In this document: piece after piece, positions 1 through 5,143 of the stretch
How the letters are laid out: every line of letters starts with the position of its first letter
How positions within the stretch are numbered: the stretch's first letter is position 1
Source: JAQBFJ01 sp032123435
GTDB taxonomy: Bacteria > Verrucomicrobiota > Kiritimatiellia > UBA8416 > JAQBFJ01
Length of the DNA stretch: 5,143 nt
Direction: 5' to 3'
Assembly: GCA_032123435.1 (NCBI GenBank)
Contig: JAQBFJ010000188.1
Coordinates: 1-5,143, forward strand
Translations under genes and position numbers: made by a program
Notes under the pieces: model-generated
What the model saw: the letters and a program-made list of their open reading frames with translations, nothing else
Database searches by the model: none
What the model was told of the DNA's origin: nothing

Positions 1-157
1 AGATTAAATCATCGTTGTAAAGTTGTCCCGGGCGTGCTGGAATCCGAATGCGCGAATATTTTGCGCGATTGTTTCATTAAACAGCGTAATGCTGAATAAC
101 CGGCTCATACGCGGGCCATATTGATTGTCTGTAATATCGCAGGATATTTTATATAAC
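1..157. other. left-edge region without a supportable gene
   Basis: I see no recognisable gene here. On the + strand the first frame is open from the window edge to a TAA at 97-99, about 32 codons, and could be the C-terminal tail of a gene lying mostly outside the window. I do not recognise the peptide. On the - strand a 34-codon ORF runs from 108 to 4, but it has no Shine-Dalgarno sequence and no recognisable family. Neither can be preferred. The A/T-rich end of the region (about 140-157) directly precedes the HNH start codon and probably carries that gene's expression signals. Confidence 0.3.
121..150 (+). promoter_or_regulatory. weak candidate promoter for the HNH gene
   Basis: TTGATT at 121-126 and TATTTT at 145-150 each match four of six positions of the sigma70 -35 and -10 consensus, with an 18-nt spacer. 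The -10 lies only about 8 nt from the ATG at 158, so transcription would start at or next to the start codon and the mRNA would be almost leaderless. The only nearby Shine-Dalgarno-like string is AGGA at 141-144, 13 nt from the ATG, which is further than usual and would not be on such a transcript. This is a weak call made on consensus alone. Confidence 0.15.
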
Positions 158-574
158 ATGTCACCTCAAAGAAAAAAAATAAGCCCTGAACGGCAGGCCG
201 AGATCATAGCCGAACTGAGACGCGATCAAGCGCTCAAGCAGAAAAGCTATCGCGACCGTGCACTCAGAATCTATCCGCACATCTGAGCGAGGTGCGGCCG
301 TGAATTTTCAGGGAAGCGTCTGCGCGAACTTACGGTACACCATAAAGACCACAACCACAAAAACAACCCCACTGACGGCACTAATTGGGAGTTGCTCTGT
401 TTATACTGTCATGATCACGAACATGAGAAACAGCGTATCGCCGGCTGTTACAATCAATCGATTCCTGACGATAAGGATTCCCTGCCATCCATTTTTGAGC
501 AATTCAAGAATCTGGACACTCTGTTAAATCAGGAAAAACCGGAAAATGGGTCTGATGAAAAACCCGGATCCTGA
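158..574 (+). CDS. yajD: YajD-like HNH endonuclease with in-frame TGA at a zinc-cysteine position (candidate selenoprotein, or nonsense allele)
   Basis: The frame opens at ATG 158, meets TGA at codon 43 (284-286), then stays open in the same frame to TGA at 572-574: 138 residues if the first TGA is read. E. coli YajD is about 115 residues. The N-terminal part ends in KSYRDRALRIYPHI, matching the YajD segment before its first CxxC. After the TGA come A-R-C46, the RELTVHHKDHNH block (His61/His62), DGTNWELL (Asn76) and C81LYC84-HDHEH (His85), which together make the H-N-H nuclease core. In the family, two CxxC pairs bind a structural zinc; here the pairs are (TGA43)xxC46 and C81xxC84. The C-terminal tail, rich in Glu, Asp and Lys, is not conserved. 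HNH proteins of this type are presumed metal-dependent DNA nucleases, but YajD's biological role is not established. The family call is firm. Whether the TGA inserts Sec, is misread, or kills the gene is open. If it stops, the product is a 42-residue peptide with no nuclease domain. Confidence 0.8.
284..286 (+). other. in-frame TGA replacing the first zinc-ligand Cys (candidate Sec codon)
   Basis: The codons around this TGA read Tyr-Pro-His-Ile-TGA-Ala-Arg-Cys-Gly-Arg-Glu-Phe. The E. coli YajD segment, from memory, is Tyr-Pro-Trp-Val-Cys-Gly-Arg-Cys followed by a similar Arg-Glu-Phe, so the TGA aligns with Cys without a gap. Replacement of a conserved Cys by in-frame TGA, with family similarity on both sides, is the standard sign of selenocysteine. 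One base change from TGC or TGT would produce the same picture as a nonsense mutation. The gene's terminal codon is also TGA, so TGA works as a stop in this organism. Confidence 0.45.
287..325 (+). promoter_or_regulatory. SECIS-like hairpin directly after the in-frame TGA
   Basis: By hand I can fold this as a single hairpin starting at the first base after the TGA. The lower stem is 287-295 with 316-325: nine pairs including two G-U, with G322 bulged. A tandem G-A mismatch (296-297 with 314-315) follows, then two C-G pairs (298-299 with 312-313). Above that is either a 12-nt loop at 300-311 beginning G-U, or three more pairs (301-303 with 308-310) closing a 4-nt AUUU loop. Its length of 39 nt and position are like the E. 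coli fdhF SECIS. The larger loop has the G/GU start favoured in bacterial SECIS elements but lies 13 nt from the TGA, slightly closer than usual. The smaller loop is at a usual distance (17 nt) but lacks the G. The same bases encode conserved protein, so some pairing may be chance. Confidence 0.3.
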
Positions 575-620
575 CACTGTTACATGTCAAAACGCCGTCA
601 TAAAATCTTCAACAGATATC

Positions 621-650
621 TTGACCATTTATGATGTCCGGCTGTATTCT
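621..650 (+). promoter_or_regulatory. candidate sigma70-type promoter for the aldolase-PFOR operon
   Basis: TTGACC at 621-626 matches five of six -35 consensus bases. TATTCT at 645-650 matches four of six -10 bases. The spacer is 18 nt. Transcription would start near 657, giving a leader of about 55 nt before the aldolase ATG at 713 and excluding the upstream HNH gene. The position is sensible, but the call rests only on consensus and the real sigma factor preferences of this organism are unknown. Confidence 0.35.
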
Positions 651-702
651 TCAAGACTCCATCCAACATGGATTATACGCAAAACAGCAAAAGGAAAGGG
701 AC

Positions 703-707
703 AGGGG
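703..707 (+). promoter_or_regulatory. ribosome binding site that sets the aldolase start at 713
   Basis: AGGGG ends 5 nt before ATG 713. It resembles the AAGGGG upstream of the PFOR start. The in-frame ATG at 668 would add 15 residues, but it has no Shine-Dalgarno sequence, and the added residues (Lys/Gly-rich) do not look like the start of the aldolase family. The 713 start is therefore preferred. Confidence 0.6.
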
Positions 708-712
708 TTCTT

Positions 713-1657
713 ATGATTGTATCAACCAAAGCTCTATTCAAACACGCATACGGTAAATACGCAGTCGGCGCTTACAATATCAATAACGCAGAACAGGTGA
801 TGGGTCTTTTCAAGGGCAACCTTGACAGCAAGGCTCCCTTCATAATCCAGCTGTCCAAAGGCGCTCGTTCATATACTGACAAACACTTGCTCGAAGCAAT
901 GATTCGCGCGGCCGACGAAATGTTTCCCGACTCAATCTTCGCAGTGCATCTGGACCATGGTGATGAAGCAACGTGCATGGACTGCATTGCCAGCGGCTTT
1001 TACAGCTCCGTTATGATTGACGCGAGCCACGAAGAATTCGATAAGAACATAGAAATCACAAAACGCGTTGTAGATGCCGCGCATGCCAAAGATATTTCTG
1101 TCGAAGCAGAACTAGGGAAACTCGGCGGCGTTGAGGAGCATATTTCAGTTGATGAAGCTGACGCGAAACTTACGGATCCCAAGCAAGTCGAAGAATTCGT
1201 TCAAAGAACCGGTTGTGACAGTCTGGCATGCGCTATCGGCACCAGTCATGGCGCGTACAAGTTTGCCGGCGGTCAGGGTCTTCATTTTGAAGTCATCAAG
1301 GAAATCCAGAAATTGATGCATGGCTTCCCGCTTGTAATGCATGGCTCAAGTTCCGTCCCGCAAGATGAAGTTGAAAGAATCAACAAGGCGGGCGGATCCA
1401 TGAAAGGAGCCAAAGGTGTAGATGAAGCACAGATAAGCAAGGCCGCCAAAATGGGCGTAACAAAGGTCAACATAGATACGGATGGTCGTCTTGTATGGTG
1501 CCGGGTACACAGAGAAAGTTTCAGGGATAATCCGGAGAATTTTGATCTTCGCAAACCCGGCACGGTATTTATCGCTGAATACGCTAAATATATAGTGCAC
1601 AAGAACGAGGTGCTGGGAAGCGCCGGACAGCTTAACGAGGTACGCAAAAGCATATAA
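713..1657 (+). CDS. fba: class II fructose-bisphosphate aldolase
   Basis: This zinc-dependent cytosolic enzyme reversibly cleaves fructose-1,6-bisphosphate to dihydroxyacetone phosphate and glyceraldehyde-3-phosphate in glycolysis and gluconeogenesis. From ATG 713 it is 314 residues, within the usual class II range. Visible landmarks in order: YNINNAEQ near residue 21; HLDHGDE with the catalytic Asp81 and zinc ligand His82; SSVMIDASH at about 98-106; EAELGKLGG with metal-site Glu133; GTSHGAYKF with zinc ligand His179; VMHGSSSVP with zinc ligand His210 and the phosphate-binding GSSS loop; KVNIDTDGRLVW near the C-terminus, where NIDTD binds substrate. All metal and catalytic residues are present. 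The sequence resembles the subgroup found in Bacteroidetes, Spirochaetes and PVC bacteria rather than E. coli FbaA. Related ketose-bisphosphate aldolases, such as tagatose-1,6-bisphosphate aldolase, share the fold, so exact sugar specificity is inferred. It lies 15 bp upstream of the PFOR gene on the same strand. Confidence 0.93.
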   Translation: MIVSTKALFKHAYGKYAVGAYNINNAEQVMGLFKGNLDSKAPFIIQLSKGARSYTDKHLLEAMIRAADEMFPDSIFAVHLDHGDEATCMDCIASGFYSSVMIDASHEEFDKNIEITKRVVDAAHAKDISVEAELGKLGGVEEHISVDEADAKLTDPKQVEEFVQRTGCDSLACAIGTSHGAYKFAGGQGLHFEVIKEIQKLMHGFPLVMHGSSSVPQDEVERINKAGGSMKGAKGVDEAQISKAAKMGVTKVNIDTDGRLVWCRVHRESFRDNPENFDLRKPGTVFIAEYAKYIVHKNEVLGSAGQLNEVRKSI

Positions 1658-1660
1658 ATT

Positions 1661-1666
1661 AAGGGG
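1661..1666 (+). promoter_or_regulatory. ribosome binding site of the PFOR gene
   Basis: AAGGGG lies 6 nt before ATG 1673, inside the 15-bp gap after the aldolase stop. Downstream in-frame ATGs at 1688 and 1694 lack such a site, so 1673 is the preferred start. The short gap and the similar G-rich sites of the two genes support co-translation from one mRNA. Confidence 0.6.
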
Positions 1667-1672
1667 TTAACG

Positions 1673-4600
1673 ATGCCGGAAAAGAACATGGTCATGATTG
1701 ATGGAAACACGGCGGCCGCGACAGTGGCTCATGCCGTAAGTGAAGTATGCGCAATATATCCGATTACACCGTCTTCTTCCATGGGAGAGAGCGCTGATGA
1801 ATTCAGCGCCGCCGGAGTAACGAACATATGGGGCACCATTCCCAATGTGGTTGAGATGCAGTCTGAAGGTGGCGCCGCGGGCGCTGTTCACGGCGCACTT
1901 ACGTCAGGCGCTCTTTCAACAACATTCACGGCATCTCAGGGCCTGCTCCTGATGATCCCCAACATGTTCAAAATCGCCGGCGAACTGACCAGCACCGTAT
2001 TTCATGTTTCCGCGCGGTCAGTGGCATGTCAGGCTCTATCCATTTTCGGCGATCATTCCGATGTAATGGCCGTACGGTATACAGGCTTTGGAATGATGGC
2101 GGCCGCCAGTATTCAGGAAATAGGCGATCTGGCTCTCATATCGCACGCGGCAACGCTGGAAACCAGAGTGCCTATGCTCAATTTCTTCGACGGTTTCCGT
2201 AATTCTCACGAAGTACAGAAAATCGATATGATCACCCGCGATATGATCAGGAAAATGATTGACGATAAACTGGTCATCGCGCATCGCGCACGCGGCATGT
2301 CACCGGACAAGCCGGTCATACGCGGAACCGCCCAGAATCCCGATGTCTATTTCCAGGGACGCGAGACTGTCAACAAGTATTACAGCGCAACCCCGGCAAT
2401 CATTCAGAAACACATGGATAAATTTGCCACGCTAACAGGCAGGCAGTACAAATTGTTCGATTATGTCGGTAGCCCGGACGCGGAAAAAATCATTGTCATA
2501 ATGGGTTCAGGCGCTGAAACCGTTCATGAAGTGGTCAAATACCTTAATTCCAAAGGCGAAAAAAACGGGTTGATAAAAGTGCGTCTCTATCGCCCATTCG
2601 ACGTTAAAGCATTTGCTGAAGCATTGCCGTCAACAGTAAAGGCCATAGCCGTGCTGGATCGGACAAAAGAACCAGGTGCCATCGGTGAGCCTCTCTATGT
2701 AGACGTACGCACGGCGCTCGGCGAAGCATTGGATGAAGGATGGCTCAAATCAGGGAAATATCCCAAAACGATTGGCGGGCGATACGGATTGAGCTCAAAA
2801 GAGTTTAACCCCCCCATGGTCAAGGCAGTCTTCGATAATCTTTCAGCCAAGACATCCAAAAAACATTTCACGGTCGGAATAACCGATGATGTTTCTTTTA
2901 CCAGTCTGGATGTCGATTCAACATGGAACATTGACCATCCCGGCAGATTTGAATGCATGTTCTACGGACTCGGGGCCGACGGAACAGTTGGGGCAAACAA
3001 GAACTCAATTAAGATTATTGGCGATGAAACCGACAATTACGCTCAGGGCTATTTCGTTTACGATTCCAAGAAGGCCGGGGCAATGACTGTTTCTCACCTG
3101 AGATTCGGGCCTGACACAATTCGAAGCCCTTACCTGTGCACAAAAGCCGATTTCGTTGCATGTCACAATTTTTCGTTTATTGAAAAATATGACATGCTGT
3201 CCAATGCCAAAAGTGGCGCTGTTTTCCTGCTGGCAAGCCCATTTTCCGTTGACGAAACATGGGATCATATACCGGATGAAGTTGCCCGGCAGATCATAGA
3301 TAAAAAAGTAAAGTTTTATGTTATCGACGCGATAAAACTGGCAAAAACACTCGGATTAGGCGCCAGAATAAACACCATCATGCAAACATGTTTCTTCCAG
3401 ATATCAGGCATTCTTCCGTCTGACAAAGCTATAGAGTCACTAAAAAAGGCCATCAAAAAGACTTACGGCAAGAAGGGCGACAAGATTGTTGAAATGAATT
3501 TTAAAGCTGTTGACGCCGCGGTCTCGTCATTACAGCAGGTAACAGTTCCATCCGAACCGGCAGGCAAGTCGCACATGCATCCGACCGTGCCGGAGCACGC
3601 TCCTGAATTTGTCAAGAAAGTTACAGCCGCCATCATGGAACAAAAAGGCGACGCTCTTCCTGTTAGCGCAATGCCTGATGACGGCACATGGCCAACCGCG
3701 ACTACTCAATATGAAAAACGGAACATAGCGGTTGAGATCCCGGCATGGAACACAGCGCTATGCATACAATGCGCGCAATGTTCGCTTGTCTGTCCGCATG
3801 CTGCCATCCGCACAAAGGTGTATAACCCGAAGGCACTGGACAATGCTCCTGCCAAATTCCAATCCATTGACGCCAAGGGCAAGGAGTTCACGGGCACGAA
3901 ATTCACGGTACAGGTCGCGCCTGAAGATTGTACGGGTTGTGGCGTGTGCGTGGAGAAATGTCCCGGTCGCGAAAAGGATCCGGACACCAAGCAGGAAACC
4001 GGTCAACGCGCCATAATGATGGCCGAGCAAATTCCGCTTCGCGAGCAGGAAGCGGAAAATTTCGCTTTCTTCCTCAATATTCCTGATCCCGATCCGGCTC
4101 TTTTCAACAGCAAGACAGTTAAAGGCAGTCAGCTTTGCCGCCCGTTATTCGAATTCTCAGGCGCCTGCGCCGGGTGTGGCGAGACAGCATACGTTAAGCT
4201 GTTATCACAGCTTTTCGGCGACAGAGCCATGATCGCGAACGCCACCGGATGTTCATCCATTTACGGCGGTAACCTGCCAACCACCCCCTATTGCGTCAGA
4301 TCCGATGGACGCGGGCCAACGTGGTCGAATTCACTGTTTGAAGACAACGCGGAATTCGGGTTCGGTATGAGACTGGCTGTTGACAAGTTTAACACATACG
4401 CGCTTGAGCTTATAGAAAAGATTTTGAGCGGCGCTACTGACTGCAAACTGATTCCACCTGAACTTCTAACATCCATTCGTGACGCAGACCAATCAACGCA
4501 GGTGGCCATTGAACAGCAGAGAGCACGGGTAGCCGAACTGAAAGGGCTTCTCGAGAAATGCAAATGTGACACCTGTGACCAACTTATTTCCGTGTCTGAT

Positions 4601-5143
4601 TATCTAGTCAAGAAATCGACATGGATTCTGGGCGGTGACGGCTGGGCGTATGACATTGGATACGGCGGTTTGGATCATGTTCTTGCTTCCAGCAGAAACA
4701 TCAACGTACTGGTACTTGACACCGAAGTATATTCAAATACCGGCGGGCAGGCGTCAAAATCAACGCCTATGGGCGCTGTAGCCAAGTTCGCGGCTTCCGG
4801 CAAGCCTACGATGAAGAAGGATCTGGGCATGATAGCAATGACATACGGAAGCATATATGTTGCTCAAGTAGCCATGGGCGCCAATACGAGTCAGGTTGTA
4901 AAGGCATTCATAGAAGCGGAAGCTTATAACGGCCCGTCCCTTATCATAGCTTATTCTCATTGTATAGCGCAGGGAATCGACATGACGCGCGGCCTGCAGA
5001 ACCAGAAAGAAGCCGTTCAGTCCGGTCATTTCCCGCTATACAGATACAATCCAGACCTTGTGAAGGAGGGGAAGAACCCTCTTAAACTGGACAGCACTGC
5101 GCCAACAATGACATTTAGCGAACATGCAATGAAAGAGAACAGG
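1673..5143 (+). CDS. nifJ: pyruvate:ferredoxin (flavodoxin) oxidoreductase, 3' end cut by the window
   Basis: This cytosolic homodimeric enzyme converts pyruvate and CoA to acetyl-CoA and CO2, passing electrons through TPP and three [4Fe-4S] clusters to ferredoxin or flavodoxin. The visible part is 1157 codons with no stop. Family members are about 1170-1200 residues, so only a short tail is missing. Domain I has YPITPSS (29-35) with Thr32, Glu65 and Arg115, matching Thr31, Glu64 and Arg114 of Desulfovibrio africanus PFOR. Domain II lies at about 261-400. The CoA-linked gamma domain carries YGLGADGTVGANKNS from about 430. The ferredoxin-like domain has C697xxC700xxC703xxxC707P and C753xxC756xxC759xxxC763P, binding two clusters. 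The TPP domain has C832xxC835, C860 and C1097 for the proximal cluster, plus GDGWAYDIG (Asp989) and LDTEVYSNTGGQ (Asn1022) for the Mg-TPP site. All expected residues are present, so the enzyme looks functional. Residues 963-968 form an unusual CKCDTC. The 15-bp spacing indicates an operon with the upstream aldolase. Confidence 0.96.
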   Translation, partial: MPEKNMVMIDGNTAAATVAHAVSEVCAIYPITPSSSMGESADEFSAAGVTNIWGTIPNVVEMQSEGGAAGAVHGALTSGALSTTFTASQGLLLMIPNMFKIAGELTSTVFHVSARSVACQALSIFGDHSDVMAVRYTGFGMMAAASIQEIGDLALISHAATLETRVPMLNFFDGFRNSHEVQKIDMITRDMIRKMIDDKLVIAHRARGMSPDKPVIRGTAQNPDVYFQGRETVNKYYSATPAIIQKHMDKFATLTGRQYKLFDYVGSPDAEKIIVIMGSGAETVHEVVKYLNSKGEKNGLIKVRLYRPFDVKAFAEALPSTVKAIAVLDRTKEPGAIGEPLYVDVRTALGEALDEGWLKSGKYPKTIGGRYGLSSKEFNPPMVKAVFDNLSAKTSKKHFTVGITDDVSFTSLDVDSTWNIDHPGRFECMFYGLGADGTVGANKNSIKIIGDETDNYAQGYFVYDSKKAGAMTVSHLRFGPDTIRSPYLCTKADFVACHNFSFIEKYDMLSNAKSGAVFLLASPFSVDETWDHIPDEVARQIIDKKVKFYVIDAIKLAKTLGLGARINTIMQTCFFQISGILPSDKAIESLKKAIKKTYGKKGDKIVEMNFKAVDAAVSSLQQVTVPSEPAGKSHMHPTVPEHAPEFVKKVTAAIMEQKGDALPVSAMPDDGTWPTATTQYEKRNIAVEIPAWNTALCIQCAQCSLVCPHAAIRTKVYNPKALDNAPAKFQSIDAKGKEFTGTKFTVQVAPEDCTGCGVCVEKCPGREKDPDTKQETGQRAIMMAEQIPLREQEAENFAFFLNIPDPDPALFNSKTVKGSQLCRPLFEFSGACAGCGETAYVKLLSQLFGDRAMIANATGCSSIYGGNLPTTPYCVRSDGRGPTWSNSLFEDNAEFGFGMRLAVDKFNTYALELIEKILSGATDCKLIPPELLTSIRDADQSTQVAIEQQRARVAELKGLLEKCKCDTCDQLISVSDYLVKKSTWILGGDGWAYDIGYGGLDHVLASSRNINVLVLDTEVYSNTGGQASKSTPMGAVAKFAASGKPTMKKDLGMIAMTYGSIYVAQVAMGANTSQVVKAFIEAEAYNGPSLIIAYSHCIAQGIDMTRGLQNQKEAVQSGHFPLYRYNPDLVKEGKNPLKLDSTAPTMTFSEHAMKENR

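Overview
The window is a stretch of anaerobe-type bacterial DNA with three genes on the + strand. It has moderate GC content and short intergenic spacers. Order: (1) a small YajD-like HNH nuclease gene (158-574) with one in-frame TGA at codon 43; (2) a complete class II fructose-bisphosphate aldolase gene (713-1657); (3) a nearly complete pyruvate:ferredoxin (flavodoxin) oxidoreductase gene (1673 to the window end), which runs off the right edge in frame. A single-chain PFOR indicates fermentative or otherwise anaerobic metabolism. The aldolase belongs to the roughly 310-340 residue class II type seen in Bacteroidetes, Spirochaetes and PVC-type bacteria. The lineage cannot be fixed from this sequence alone.

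Layout: 1-157 holds no supportable gene. 158-574 is the HNH gene. 575-712 is intergenic, with a plausible sigma70-type promoter near 621-650 and the aldolase ribosome binding site. The aldolase and PFOR genes are 15 bp apart, each has a G-rich Shine-Dalgarno sequence, and they very likely form one operon. Together they serve central carbon metabolism: aldolase splits fructose-1,6-bisphosphate in glycolysis, and PFOR oxidises the resulting pyruvate to acetyl-CoA, CO2 and reduced ferredoxin or flavodoxin.

The most notable point is the HNH gene. Its reading frame is the same before and after the TGA, and both sides match the YajD family closely. The TGA falls exactly where the family has the first cysteine of its first CxxC zinc-binding pair, giving (TGA)-A-R-C. 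The 39 nt directly after the TGA can be drawn as a hairpin of the size and position of a bacterial SECIS element. This fits a selenocysteine codon in an HNH nuclease, a family I do not recall as a selenoprotein. It also fits a simple nonsense mutation (TGC/TGT to TGA) or a sequencing error. The aldolase and PFOR frames, about 1,470 codons together, contain no in-frame TGA, so a genome-wide reassignment of TGA is unlikely. No selenocysteine machinery gene lies in this window.
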